From: Ignavibacteriales bacterium
Lineage (GTDB): Bacteria; Bacteroidota; Ignavibacteria; UBA10030
Assembly (NCBI GenBank): GCA_016193365.1
Contig: JACPSI010000017.1
Location: forward strand, 1-64,000
Direction: 5' to 3'
Length of the DNA stretch: 64,000 nt
Position numbers and translations under genes: made by a program. Each line of letters starts with the position of its first letter. Position 1 is the stretch's first letter. Shown piece after piece: positions 8,913 to 17,852 of the stretch. The notes below the pieces were generated by a model, which saw nothing but the letters and a program-made list of their open reading frames with translations, searched no databases and had not been told where the DNA came from.

Positions 8913-11900
8913 CGCAACACGGCCATTTTCCCAAGAACCTCGACGGACTTTTGTTGATCTTGGGTTTTTGCTATGATTTTGTAAAAATACACACCGTTAG
9001 CCAGCTCGTTGCCGTCAGCATCTCTGCCGTCCCATGGGATTTGTGCAAATCTTTCGGCAAGGGCGTATGAGTTGACCGTCTGTATCAGCCTTCCCGCGAT
9101 GGTGTAGATCTTCAACTCTACGTCAATCGGATCGGGCGAGTTCCTCTGGAACGTGAACACGGTGTTTGAAGAAAACGGATTTGGAAAATTGACGACATGG
9201 TAGATGGCAAAATCTGTTTCCGAGCGCACTTCAAAAAAGATTTCTGATTCGGACGAATTGTTGTATGTGTCCCACGCCTTTACGGTGACGGAATGCCTCC
9301 CCTCGGAGAGACTTGTGAGCGGATATCTCACCTGGCCGCTTTGATACGTATCCAGGTTACTACGGTAGTAGTCCATAAGGTCGATTGGCGCCGACTGACT
9401 GCTCAAGACGGCCTGCAGGCGATGCCCGATGCCGGCGATCGAGGTGTTGATACCGTTGTCATCGAAAAGATCCACTAAAAGCGTTGCGTTTGGCTTGATT
9501 AAGTCGCCGGACCTGAATTCCTGGTCTTCAAAATAGATGGAAATTTGCGGCCCAACGGAATCCGGGACCGCGGCAGAATCCGTGCTTGCGATCGTAACAT
9601 TTTCTGTAAACCCGATTGCGTCCGTGGAGTCGCTCCACGCATACAATGAGATTCGGGACCTTGCTCCAAACGAGACGTCCTTTGGGAGCGGAAAAACGTT
9701 CTGGAATGAACCGTTTATTACAGAGACTTCGCCTCTGTACAGCAGGCTTCCATTCACTTCATAGGAAAATCCAAACCATTCGTTCACAACATTCTGTCGT
9801 TTTGCATCCAGTACTTCGATAATGCCCCTGCCGTTGAAATTCGTCCACACGGCCCCGTTTGGTCGTTTGACGTTCCCCCTGACATTCACTTTCGCAAGCG
9901 ATTGCATTGGAACAAGTTGCGCGGTCGTGTTCCCGTTGACAGAGTCTATCGAAGCATTCGCGCGGGGCGTATTGAGCCTGATGGTTGGGTCGGCAAACAA
10001 ATGATATTTCATATCGTTAATGTCCGTGAGCAGCTGTTTTGTTTGCCACATCGCGTCACCGACGCGAGCAGAGCGGCCTAACGAATCACGCTGAAAAAGA
10101 TAACCGTAGAATGTGTTGTTCAGAATCGAGTTCTGTCCGGAATACACGGCTCTCGAAGATGTCAAAAGACCGATCGCTCCTCTTTGATCCATGGCCATGA
10201 GCAATTCTCCCGAGCTTTGATCATGAGGGTCGTCGTATTGAGCGTAATTACACGTTGCCGCGACCACAAAGGCAAGCTTGTTTCCGTTCGCAAGCCGAGG
10301 GATATCGCCTTCTCGAGTGAACACAGCCTCATGGGCCCAGAGATTCGGATTACCGTGCCCCGTGTAGTTTACGATCAATGTCCCCGTGTTGAAAGCCCCA
10401 ACAATATCCGTATTGACATCCGGCTTTCGCCGACCTGTCGCGCTGCTTACCGTTGGATATTCGATCAGGTAGATTTTTTTCTGCTCAAAACTCGACGGTG
10501 TATAGAATTTTGCAAGTTCTTCAGCCTGTGCAGTGTGAAGATTTCCATCATTACCTGATGAAGTCAGCCCATCATCGGCGACAAATGTTATTCTGTTGCG
10601 CCAGGTGTCAAACGGAACAGCCGTCTCGTATGCAATAATCTTATCGACCATCGTTGCGGCTTCGCTCAGAGAACGGGCCGGAAGCCTTCCCGAAGCTAGA
10701 GAAACACGATTGCTCCCGGCGTCAAGAAACAGGTAATGGTCGTCGCTCGCATATGTATTTATCTGAAAGTTCGATTCCAAGGATTCATACGGCGGGATCC
10801 AGTTTCTCGCAGACGTTGATATGTTTTTGTAATCATAATGTCCGCCGCCGAAAAACAAAACGTATCGTGGTCGAAGCGTCCAGTTTGTTTTTGCGTATCT
10901 AAGGAAATCCCGGACTCCTATCGGGTCTGGAGCGCCGCCTGAGAATTCGTTGAAAACGTGCTCAATATTGATGACGGCTGTTTTCAAAGAATCCTGTCGC
11001 TCGCGATGTGCTTTGAGGCGTTCGGCCACGTTCAAAAATTCAGGAGGTGTAATGATGAGGAACTCGGCTCCAGGCACGATGTTGTGAACATTCGAGTTTT
11101 GAACCCGTCGCGGATTTAACGGCGTTTTGAATCCCGAAACCCCTACAACAGCAATCTCGCTTATGCCACCCGACGTGTGAGACAACTGAAATGTTACGAT
11201 TGTAGAAATCGCAGTATTAAAATCAAGTTGTACGATTCGTTTGATTGCATTGTGGGTCGTTACATCAAAAACCATCGTCTTGCGATCCGTCAAGTTACTG
11301 ACGGTATATTTGACTATTGCGGTTGTGTCCGGCGATGAGAACAGCAAAAAGTCGCCTGCCGCTTCGAATAGCCGGCGATAGTGAATTTCCACCCAGTCCA
11401 GCCAGCCCCTTGATTCCTGGTTTCCGGTTTCAAACACGACCTTCAACGTGCTTTTGTTGTTTGTCAATTCACCTGTTCGGACAAAGCTTGTCACAGGTGA
11501 TCGATAAGCGTATTCTCCAATTTGATCGATTGCCCCGACATCGACAGTACCCACGATAATGGGATTCCCTAGCAGCGAGTCGCTTTCTAACAGCCGGAAC
11601 GCATCAACCGTTTTTGACCGGCTAAGAACCACTGTTTTATAAAGTGTGGGCGATGTGAAGACATGCCCCGCGAGGGTGTGAACATAAACCGACGTGTTAT
11701 TGAGGTTATCAAACGACTGGCCAACCCATTGACGCCCGGAACGCACAAGATTAAACCGTTCCTGCTCGATGAATAGCTTTTCCTGGAAATCCGTTGCCTC
11801 CACCCCCCCCGTAAGTGATGCCACAGAGTCCATTTGAATGCCCGCTGTATCTCCGAATGTCAGAAAATAATAACTCGACTCAGTAAAATGGTTGATGTAG

Positions 11901-12292
11901 TGGCTAAAAGTCTTCGATGCCGGATTATAATTCCATCCGCGGGTCGCCCTGCCAAAAAAGATGATATAGTCGTCAGAATCGAAGGACCCGTCAAGGTCAT
12001 TGTCCACAACGTACCGGGCGATTTCTTCCAGCCCGTTTGGTCTGGGCACATTCAAGTTTTCCGGCAATTCCCTCCCTCCGTTTCCGAAAATCCGGACAGT
12101 GTTGATGTTCCCAATCGAACTGACCGCGATACCGGCGTCGATAAAGAATTTCTGGTCCAGTTTGTACAGGCCAGTTTCCCGTACCTCCAACTGATACCAG
12201 CTGCCTTGCGCCAGAGGAGAGTCGGAAACTTGAGCCCGCGTTGTTTGTTGCGCGATGTTTGCCAGAGCAAACACCAGAAGAATTTTTCGCAT
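8909..12292 (-). CDS. porU: Type IX secretion sortase PorU (C25 gingipain family)
   Basis: An 1127-residue exported cysteine protease of family C25. PorU is the outer-membrane sortase that removes cargo sorting domains. The catalytic pair is visible as GHGNP (H646) and ATCNYAQYD (C681) in a long gingipain-like domain (about 400-790). The C-terminus (VVNFPNPFSSNT ... GVYFYKIIAK) is itself sorting-domain-like. The frame is open up to 12607, but the ATG at 12292 is chosen: a signal peptide (MRKILLVFALANIAQQTTRAQ) follows it, and the upstream part covers a terminator hairpin and a palindromic repeat. There is no Shine-Dalgarno site, and the intrinsic terminator ends only 9 nt before the start. 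The porV neighbour supports the call. Confidence 0.88.
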   Translation of the reverse strand: MRKILLVFALANIAQQTTRAQVSDSPLAQGSWYQLEVRETGLYKLDQKFFIDAGIAVSSIGNINTVRIFGNGGRELPENLNVPRPNGLEEIARYVVDNDLDGSFDSDDYIIFFGRATRGWNYNPASKTFSHYINHFTESSYYFLTFGDTAGIQMDSVASLTGGVEATDFQEKLFIEQERFNLVRSGRQWVGQSFDNLNNTSVYVHTLAGHVFTSPTLYKTVVLSRSKTVDAFRLLESDSLLGNPIIVGTVDVGAIDQIGEYAYRSPVTSFVRTGELTNNKSTLKVVFETGNQESRGWLDWVEIHYRRLFEAAGDFLLFSSPDTTAIVKYTVSNLTDRKTMVFDVTTHNAIKRIVQLDFNTAISTIVTFQLSHTSGGISEIAVVGVSGFKTPLNPRRVQNSNVHNIVPGAEFLIITPPEFLNVAERLKAHRERQDSLKTAVINIEHVFNEFSGGAPDPIGVRDFLRYAKTNWTLRPRYVLFFGGGHYDYKNISTSARNWIPPYESLESNFQINTYASDDHYLFLDAGSNRVSLASGRLPARSLSEAATMVDKIIAYETAVPFDTWRNRITFVADDGLTSSGNDGNLHTAQAEELAKFYTPSSFEQKKIYLIEYPTVSSATGRRKPDVNTDIVGAFNTGTLIVNYTGHGNPNLWAHEAVFTREGDIPRLANGNKLAFVVAATCNYAQYDDPHDQSSGELLMAMDQRGAIGLLTSSRAVYSGQNSILNNTFYGYLFQRDSLGRSARVGDAMWQTKQLLTDINDMKYHLFADPTIRLNTPRANASIDSVNGNTTAQLVPMQSLAKVNVRGNVKRPNGAVWTNFNGRGIIEVLDAKRQNVVNEWFGFSYEVNGSLLYRGEVSVINGSFQNVFPLPKDVSFGARSRISLYAWSDSTDAIGFTENVTIASTDSAAVPDSVGPQISIYFEDQEFRSGDLIKPNATLLVDLFDDNGINTSIAGIGHRLQAVLSSQSAPIDLMDYYRSNLDTYQSGQVRYPLTSLSEGRHSVTVKAWDTYNNSSESEIFFEVRSETDFAIYHVVNFPNPFSSNTVFTFQRNSPDPIDVELKIYTIAGRLIQTVNSYALAERFAQIPWDGRDADGNELANGVYFYKIIAKTQDQQKSVEVLGKMAVLR

Positions 12293-12300
12293 AATAGAAA

Positions 12301-12336
12301 TAAAAAAGCCGAACAGGAAAGCCTTCCCGTTCGGCT
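12301..12336 (-). terminator. Intrinsic terminator directly before porU
   Basis: On the minus strand a 13-bp stem (AGCCGAACGGGAA against TTCCTGTTCGGCT, one G-T pair) with a 4-nt loop is followed by six T. The T run ends 9 nt before the porU ATG. A second hairpin (GCTCAAA/TTTGAGC at 12334-12352) overlaps its 5' foot by 3 nt, so the two may compete. Confidence 0.8.
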
Positions 12337-12472
12337 CAAACTTTTTTTGAGCATCGCCGAATTCAGTAAAGGCTTTTACATCAAAGTTCCCGAGCGCGAC
12401 ATGTACTCGACTCAGGAACGAAACCTTTACCAAACTTCGATAGATACTCCGAGTTTCTCGACCAGTGAACTT
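12301..12472 (-). ncRNA. Candidate structured RNA or porU leader (unclassified)
   Basis: A good promoter (12479-12507) and a strong terminator (12301-12336) bracket about 170 nt. Inside, GTTCCTGAG (12411-12419) pairs with CTCGGGAAC (12386-12394), and GTAAAGG (12424-12430) pairs exactly with CCTTTAC (12366-12372), giving a nested rod-like fold. A frame is open through the segment, but it reads like no known protein and would run through the terminator hairpin. Size and rod shape would suit a 6S-like RNA; an attenuating leader of porU is equally possible. No Rfam class is recognised. Confidence 0.5.
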
Positions 12473-12478
12473 GGACAC

Positions 12479-12507
12479 AAGATAATGAATCGCTTCTGAA
12501 GAGTCAA
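12479..12507 (-). promoter_or_regulatory. Promoter of the candidate RNA/porU leader
   Basis: TTGACT (12502-12507) and TATCTT (12479-12484) on the minus strand are separated by exactly 17 nt. The predicted start is near 12472. Confidence 0.6.
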
Positions 12508-12548
12508 GAACGGGCTCTTCAATGTGATTCGCGGCAAATACTGATGTT

Positions 12549-12594
12549 AAACCTGACAGGTCGCAAAAGAATTCCAAAGACACCTGCCAGGTTT
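12549..12594. repeat. Paired ACCTGACAGGT palindrome
   Basis: ACCTGACAGGT (12551-12561) and ACCTGCCAGGT (12582-12592) are two near-perfect palindromes 20 nt apart, flanked by AA and TT so the whole forms a larger inverted repeat. The same unit and spacing occur at 44995-45038. Here it lies between the glgA promoter and the promoter of the candidate RNA, not after a stop codon. Confidence 0.65.
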
Positions 12595-12619
12595 CACTGT
12601 GGTTCATTCCGGTTTCGAA

Positions 12620-12648
12620 TTGCGATTGGAGAAAATTTTGGCTAAATT
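12620..12648 (+). promoter_or_regulatory. Probable glgA operon promoter
   Basis: TTGCGA (12620-12625) and TAAATT (12643-12648) are 17 nt apart, 34 nt upstream of the glgA ATG. It is the only clear promoter seen before the long plus-strand gene run. Confidence 0.5.
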
Positions 12649-12681
12649 GAGTGGGTGACTATGATTTTTGCCTCGTTTTGA

Positions 12682-14175
12682 ATGTCAAGACCCATCAACA
12701 TTCTGTTCGTTTCAAGTGAAGTAGACCCATTTGCGAAGACCGGCGGTCTCGCCGATGTCTCCAGCGCCCTGCCAAAGGCCATCAAAGAGCTTGGACATGA
12801 AATTCGCATCATGATGCCCCGTTATCGCTTCATTGGCGAACGCAAATTCAAGCTTCATGATATTATCCGGCTCAAAGAAATTCCTATTCCCCTCGGGAAC
12901 CAGTCGGAACTTGGCAACGTCAAATCCTCGTTTATCAGCAACATGAAGGAAAAGGTCCAGGTCTATTTTTTGGACAACGAGAAGTTTTTCGGGCGAGACG
13001 GCGTCTACCAGAGTCCACAGAGCAAGAAAGACTATAAAGACAACGATGAACGGTTTATTTTCTTTTGCCGCGGTGTGCTGGAAACGCTCAAACGCCTCGG
13101 CTGGCAACCCGACATTATCCATTGTAACGACTGGCAAACAGGATTGATTCCTGCCTATCTCAAGACGATTTACACGAACGACTCATTCTATAAAAACAGC
13201 AAGACTGTTTTCACGATTCACAACATGGCCTACCAGGGCGCTTTTCCGGCAGAATCATTCGGAAAATCAGGGCTTCCAAAAGCGGCTTTTAAATCAGACG
13301 GCGTCGAGGCTTACGGAAAATTCAACTTCCTGAAGGCCGGCCTTTATTTTGCCGACACGATTACAACGGTCAGCGAAAAATACGCGCATGAAATCTGCAG
13401 TTCGAACGAGTTTGGTGCCGGTTTGAATGGACTCCTGGAAAGCCGGAAAAAGGACCTCAAAGGCATCCTCAATGGAATAGACTATCAAATGTGGAATCCG
13501 CTCTTTGATGACCACATCTACCGAAAATATGATGCGAAGTCGATTGAAGCGAAGGTGGACAACAAAAAGGCTCTTTGCGCCAAGTTCAACCTCACTTTTA
13601 AAGAGTCCACACCTGTCATAGGAGCTATTTGCAGACTCGTGGAGCAAAAAGGGTTTGAGCTTGTCCTGGAGATTCTCGACGATATGCTCAAGCTGGACGT
13701 TCAATATGTCATGGTTGCTTCTGGAGATAAAGATCTCGAGAAGAAATTCGAATCGGCCCAGAAGAAGCACTCACACAAGCTCGGCATTTTCTTTGGGTTC
13801 GATGAAGAGCTCGCCCATCTCGTTGAAGCCGGGAGCGACATGTTCTTTATGCCCTCCAAATACGAACCGTGCGGACTGAACCAGATGTACAGCATGAGGT
13901 ACGGAACAATCCCCGTTGTCCGCGCCACGGGAGGCCTGGACGACACGGTTGAAGACTATTCGGGAAACGGCAAGGGAACCGGGTTCAAATTTGAAAAATA
14001 CGACTCCAAGGAATTGCTCAAAGCCATCCACCGTGCTCTCAAAGTCTTTCAGCAGCCCGAAGAATGGAAAAAGATAATGCGCAACGGCATGCAACGGGAC
14101 TTTTCTTGGGAGCATTCTGCCAAGAAATACATCAACCTCTACAAAGACCTCCTGAAATATCATCGTGAAGTTTGA
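12682..14175 (+). CDS. glgA: Glycogen synthase (ADP-glucose type)
   Basis: A 497-residue GT5 glycosyltransferase that adds glucose from ADP-glucose to alpha-1,4-glucan in the cytoplasm. The N-terminal substrate motif KTGGLADV is at 19-26; IHCNDWQTGLIP and FTIHNMAYQG follow in the N-terminal Rossmann domain. The C-terminal domain has the family's EPCGLNQMYSMRYGTIPVVRATGGL motif region (about 395-420). Length is normal for GlgA. It is the first gene of a plus-strand run and overlaps gmhB by 11 nt. No other glycogen gene is in the window. Confidence 0.93.
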   Translation: MSRPINILFVSSEVDPFAKTGGLADVSSALPKAIKELGHEIRIMMPRYRFIGERKFKLHDIIRLKEIPIPLGNQSELGNVKSSFISNMKEKVQVYFLDNEKFFGRDGVYQSPQSKKDYKDNDERFIFFCRGVLETLKRLGWQPDIIHCNDWQTGLIPAYLKTIYTNDSFYKNSKTVFTIHNMAYQGAFPAESFGKSGLPKAAFKSDGVEAYGKFNFLKAGLYFADTITTVSEKYAHEICSSNEFGAGLNGLLESRKKDLKGILNGIDYQMWNPLFDDHIYRKYDAKSIEAKVDNKKALCAKFNLTFKESTPVIGAICRLVEQKGFELVLEILDDMLKLDVQYVMVASGDKDLEKKFESAQKKHSHKLGIFFGFDEELAHLVEAGSDMFFMPSKYEPCGLNQMYSMRYGTIPVVRATGGLDDTVEDYSGNGKGTGFKFEKYDSKELLKAIHRALKVFQQPEEWKKIMRNGMQRDFSWEHSAKKYINLYKDLLKYHREV

Positions 14176-14794
14176 AGACGTCGGGATTTTTTTCGATAGA
14201 GACGGCACCATCAATGTCGAGGTGGATTTTCTCAGCGACCCGACTGACCTCGAACTTATTCCCGGGGTGGCCGAGGCTCTTCGCGAGGCCAATGGATTCG
14301 GTATCAAGGTGTTCGTTATTACGAATCAATCCGGTATTGCTCGGGGCCTCTTGACGGAAAAGGACCTGGCAAAAGTCCATCGACGGCTGGAGGATCTTCT
14401 TTCCGTTCATGGTGCACGAATTGACGAAATCTACTATTGCCCGCATCATCCCGAACTGGGAAAGCCTCCGTATAACATTTCCTGCGATTGCCGAAAGCCG
14501 AAAACTGGCATGTTGACAGCAGCGGCGCGGAAGTTTGGCATCAATTTGTCGCAATCGTTCGTTGTCGGGGACAGATTTATAGACATCAAAGCCGGCGAAA
14601 ACGCGGGCTGCACGACTGTCCTGGTGTTAACGGGCTACGGCGAGGCGGAAAAACAGGATTGCCTCGACCGTTCACGAGTGGACTATATTGCGAAAGACGC
14701 TTCTCAGGCATGGACATACATCAAGGGCGAGATCATGAAAAAGGGGAAACTCGGCCAGAAAAGACGCCAACGGGTGAAAGGGGTCGCCGGTTGA
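14165..14794 (+). CDS. gmhB: D-glycero-D-manno-heptose 1,7-bisphosphate 7-phosphatase-like HAD phosphatase
   Basis: A 209-residue HAD-IIIA phosphatase that removes the C7 phosphate of heptose bisphosphate on the way to ADP-heptose for LPS core. The nucleophile motif FFDRDGT is at 9-15, the second motif is VFVITNQSG, and the last acidic motif is VVGDRFIDI. The zinc loop CPHHPE ... CDCRKPKTGM is diagnostic of GmhB/HisB-N proteins. A GTG start at 14165 overlaps the end of glgA by 11 nt; no in-frame ATG lies nearby. Beyond about residue 180 the protein has a basic tail (KKGKLGQKRRQRVK) not typical of the family. Confidence 0.87.
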   Translation: MKFEDVGIFFDRDGTINVEVDFLSDPTDLELIPGVAEALREANGFGIKVFVITNQSGIARGLLTEKDLAKVHRRLEDLLSVHGARIDEIYYCPHHPELGKPPYNISCDCRKPKTGMLTAAARKFGINLSQSFVVGDRFIDIKAGENAGCTTVLVLTGYGEAEKQDCLDRSRVDYIAKDASQAWTYIKGEIMKKGKLGQKRRQRVKGVAG

Positions 14795-15951
14795 AATTCA
14801 TCTGCAGCAACTGGGCTTCATTTTTCTTTTTCGTTTTTCTCATTGGCTGTGTGGATGATCCAAGCTCAGTTGGCGGCGCGCTCTTGCCAACAACCGACCA
14901 ACCTGTCATGAAGGTCGACACCGTGTATGCTTCTTCTCACTCCGTTTCACGCGGCCTCATTAATACGTCGGGCTCTTCGAGAATCCTCGTTGGGAAATAT
15001 CAATCGTACGAATCCTGGGGAATGGTAAAGTTTTCGCTACCCGATTCACTCGCCAATGTGTCGGTGACGGATGTGAAGCTTACGCTTCGGGCCGGGTACC
15101 ATTTTGGCGACTCCACGGCCATGCTGTCGTTTGATGTTCTTCAAGCGAGAAGAAATTGGCTAGGGGACTCATTGACACTGGATTCCCTGAAAACAGGAGA
15201 TTACAATTATCCCTCAACTGTCGGCAGCTTGCCACCCATAGTAGTCAATGACAGCGATAATGTTCCGCTTTCACTCGACACGACAATGGTCCGTATTTGG
15301 TTTGCCAACATCCCCGATACAAATCAGGTGAATAACGGCATCATTCTGCGGCCGACGAATACGGATGTGATTAACGGATTAAAATCATTCAGCAGCTCGA
15401 ATTCAGAAGCTCAGAGGCCAAGGCTTACGGTACACTACGTCAAAAACGGAGTGCCGGACACGATCGATATTTCGTCCGGGCTTTCACGATTCGTTGCCAA
15501 CATCTCTCCTTCAGACCTCATCCAGAATCCTGAACGAATCTATGTGCAGGCCGGAATTGCTTATAACGGCTACGTGAGCTTTATTTCCACGGCTCCCGTT
15601 CCCTCCAAGGCTTCCATTCACAAGGCCGAGCTTGAGCTTGTGATGGACCAAAGCGCGTCTCGTTTGAATCCCCACAGCATTGATTCTCTCGTGGCTTACT
15701 ATGTGACACCTAGTGGCGTCAATTTCTTCTCCGGAACTCTCAGCGACACCGCGCTGGTTTCCGGGCAAAAAGTTTATCGCTTTCAAATCCAATCCTATGT
15801 GCAGGAATGGGTACGTGGCGCAACGGCCAGCGTAGCCCTTTTCACGTACTCGCAGGCGGAAGTTCTGGATCTCTTCACATTTTTTGGCGAGAACGCATCA
15901 AAAGAACTTCGGCCAAAAGTCATTGTGACGTACTCGCCAACACATCCATGA
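14791..15951 (+). CDS. DNRLRE-type surface lipoprotein
   Basis: A 386-residue predicted lipoprotein. The signal KFICSNWASFFFFVFLIGC puts the lipidated cysteine at about 20. The rest is beta-rich, with the pattern SRILVGKYQSYESWGMVKFSLP and paired 'VKLTLRAGYHFGDS' strands of DNRLRE/carbohydrate-binding-like lipoproteins. The frame is open from 14488, but a TTG at 14791 overlapping the gmhB TGA is chosen because it directly precedes the signal and follows a GAAAGGGG stretch. It overlaps the next gene by an ATGA. A cell-surface role together with the downstream barrel is inferred from linkage. Confidence 0.72.
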   Translation: MKFICSNWASFFFFVFLIGCVDDPSSVGGALLPTTDQPVMKVDTVYASSHSVSRGLINTSGSSRILVGKYQSYESWGMVKFSLPDSLANVSVTDVKLTLRAGYHFGDSTAMLSFDVLQARRNWLGDSLTLDSLKTGDYNYPSTVGSLPPIVVNDSDNVPLSLDTTMVRIWFANIPDTNQVNNGIILRPTNTDVINGLKSFSSSNSEAQRPRLTVHYVKNGVPDTIDISSGLSRFVANISPSDLIQNPERIYVQAGIAYNGYVSFISTAPVPSKASIHKAELELVMDQSASRLNPHSIDSLVAYYVTPSGVNFFSGTLSDTALVSGQKVYRFQIQSYVQEWVRGATASVALFTYSQAEVLDLFTFFGENASKELRPKVIVTYSPTHP

Positions 15952-17183
15952 GAATCACCAGACTTCTCATTTCCTTCAGCCTGTTTCTGACATCGTTCAG
16001 TTTTTCATCAGGCCCGACGTATTCGAGGTTCGGGCTTGGGGAGATTCTTTTTTTTGGAGGAAGCCGCATCAGCGCCATGGGTGGTGCAGGGATAGGCTTA
16101 ACCGGCGACCGATTCATAAACAGGTACAACCCCGCAGGGTTAGCACGGATATCGTTCACGCGCATTTCTGCCGGGTTCGAATATTCAAGAGTGTCATCAG
16201 AGGACAACACGGGGTCTTCCGACTATGCTCGCGGAGATTTTGCAGGACTGGGATTCGCCATTCCTATTTCACCTGCCGATGGAATCGTTTGGTCTCTTGA
16301 ATCGGCTCCCTACAGCCGTGTGAACTACGCGATTGAGCGCGCAGATAGCCAATTGGGGATTCAGTCGAAACAGGTTTATGCGGGTTCCGGAGGTCTTTCA
16401 ACCGTGAGCACGGCGTTGTCGTGGAAAGTGGTCGAAGATTTCACAGTTGGCACGAAGTTCTCCTACCTGTATGGCCGCACCCGCCAGTCAGCCGAATTCA
16501 ACTTCACAGACCCGACATTCGTCGACAGCGATATCTCCCGCTCAACGTATTACTCCGGATTTTTGTTTACGGGCGGGGTCATGTATGAGGGGATCTCCAG
16601 CGCTCTGAACATTCCCACTTTGAAATCACTCTCTTTGGGGGCAATCATCACCACGCCTGCCACGCTCTACGCGGATGACGAAGATCTTCTTACGACCCGA
16701 ACGTCGTTCGACACGACCCGAACAGCATCATCGAAGTTTGATGTACCTCTTGGGCTCGGCCTCGGGTTTTCGTATACTTTTTCCGAACGATACATTTTTA
16801 CCGGGGACTACGTTACACAGCAGTGGTCCAAGACAAATTTGCCAAGACTGGGTGGAGTGGATTTCCAAAACAGTTCCAGGGTAGCGCTCGGGGTCGAGAT
16901 TTTGCCGGAGCGCGAGGTTGAAACGTATATGCGGCGGATTGCGTATCGGCTCGGGTTCTCCTATCACTCAAGTTATCTCAAAGTAAGCGGAGAGCCCATC
17001 ACTGAGTTTTTTCTGACCGGCGGAGTTGGATTGCCTATTGCCACGGAAGCCCGTATGAACATCGGTTTGCATCTTGGATTCCGCGGAACGATCTCCAACA
17101 ATCTTCAGAAGGATACAGTTTTCAGACTCTCTTTCTCGTTGAGCGCGAGCGAACCGTGGTTCATCAGAATCGAAGAAGAATAA
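15948..17183 (+). CDS. FadL/PorV-like outer-membrane beta-barrel protein
   Basis: A 411-residue exported barrel. The signal peptide is MRITRLLISFSLFLTSFSFS. The FadL/PorV-like opening reads SRISAMGGAGIGLTGDRFINRYNPAGLARI, followed by amphipathic strands and a C-terminal aromatic pattern (FRLSFSLSASEPWFIRIEEE). The frame is open from 15807; the ATG at 15948 overlapping the lipoprotein stop (ATGA) is preferred because the signal peptide starts there. It pairs with the lipoprotein as a likely export or anchoring unit. Substrate unknown. Confidence 0.78.
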   Translation: MRITRLLISFSLFLTSFSFSSGPTYSRFGLGEILFFGGSRISAMGGAGIGLTGDRFINRYNPAGLARISFTRISAGFEYSRVSSEDNTGSSDYARGDFAGLGFAIPISPADGIVWSLESAPYSRVNYAIERADSQLGIQSKQVYAGSGGLSTVSTALSWKVVEDFTVGTKFSYLYGRTRQSAEFNFTDPTFVDSDISRSTYYSGFLFTGGVMYEGISSALNIPTLKSLSLGAIITTPATLYADDEDLLTTRTSFDTTRTASSKFDVPLGLGLGFSYTFSERYIFTGDYVTQQWSKTNLPRLGGVDFQNSSRVALGVEILPEREVETYMRRIAYRLGFSYHSSYLKVSGEPITEFFLTGGVGLPIATEARMNIGLHLGFRGTISNNLQKDTVFRLSFSLSASEPWFIRIEEE

Positions 17184-17185
17184 AC

Positions 17186-17623
17186 ATGATTGCCCTCGGC
17201 AGCGACCACGCAGGATACGAATACAAGGAAAAGATCAAAGCGATGCTTCAGGAGTTGAAATTATCATGCAAGGATTTTGGGACGAATTCAAAGGACTCGA
17301 CGGATTATCCCGATTATGCTCATAACGTTGCGCAGGCGGTTTCCTCGGGCGAATGCGACAGGGGAATTCTTGTATGCGGAACGGGGGTCGGGATGGCAAT
17401 TGTCGCGAACAAGCACAAAGGCATTCGTGCTGCGGTATGCGAGTCATCGACAGCGGCACGTCTCTCCCGGCAGCATAATAACGCAAATATTCTTACGCTC
17501 GGCGAACGCATTACCGGTTGGGAAACGGCGGCAGATATCGTCCGGACGTTCCTTTCGACGCCTTTTGACGGAGGCCGGCATGAGCAACGTGTGGAGAAAA
17601 TCACAAAGCTGACGAATTTGTAA
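17186..17623 (+). CDS. rpiB: Ribose 5-phosphate isomerase B
   Basis: A 145-residue RpiB/LacAB isomerase interconverting ribose 5-phosphate and ribulose 5-phosphate in the pentose phosphate pathway. It opens with MIALGSDHAGYEYKEKI and contains the active-site segment GILVCGTGVGMAIVANKHKGIRAAVC and the HNNANILTLGERI motif. ATG at 17186 lies 3 nt after the preceding stop; the open frame further upstream has no signal for a start. Length is typical. It may support glyA-linked one-carbon and nucleotide supply, an inference from position only. Confidence 0.92.
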   Translation: MIALGSDHAGYEYKEKIKAMLQELKLSCKDFGTNSKDSTDYPDYAHNVAQAVSSGECDRGILVCGTGVGMAIVANKHKGIRAAVCESSTAARLSRQHNNANILTLGERITGWETAADIVRTFLSTPFDGGRHEQRVEKITKLTNL

Positions 17624-17627
17624 TACC

Positions 17628-17852
17628 GTGAATCCAGCAGAGAACTTTAACGAAACCTATCTTCAAGTTCTTCGCACCTTGCCTGGCGAACGCCGGTTGC
17701 TTCTCTCATTCGAACTCTTCGAAATGGCGACCCGGTTAACAACGGCGGGTATACAATCCCAGCATCCAACATTTACCGAAGAAGAAGTTGCGACCGAACT
17801 CCGAAAAAGAATCAGCTCCCAGACAGGAGAAGTTGCTCCTCCTCGTTATTGA
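17628..17852 (+). CDS. Small helical protein, partner of the adjacent nucleotidyltransferase
   Basis: A 74-residue, highly charged and probably helical protein starting with GTG 4 nt after rpiB. Its core RRLLLSFELFEMATRL and HPTFTEEEVATELRKRI resembles the short proteins often found just upstream of stand-alone nucleotidyltransferase genes. It overlaps that gene by about 20 nt, which suggests coupled translation. It could be an antitoxin-like or regulatory partner; this is an inference from gene pairing. Confidence 0.65.
   Translation: MNPAENFNETYLQVLRTLPGERRLLLSFELFEMATRLTTAGIQSQHPTFTEEEVATELRKRISSQTGEVAPPRY

Noticed and set aside
12293..12607. N-terminal extension of PorU to 12607
   Set aside because: It would translate a terminator hairpin and a palindromic repeat, and the signal peptide only begins at 12292.
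14488..14790. Upstream extension of the DNRLRE lipoprotein
   Set aside because: It overlaps gmhB in another frame. The lipoprotein signal begins at 14791.
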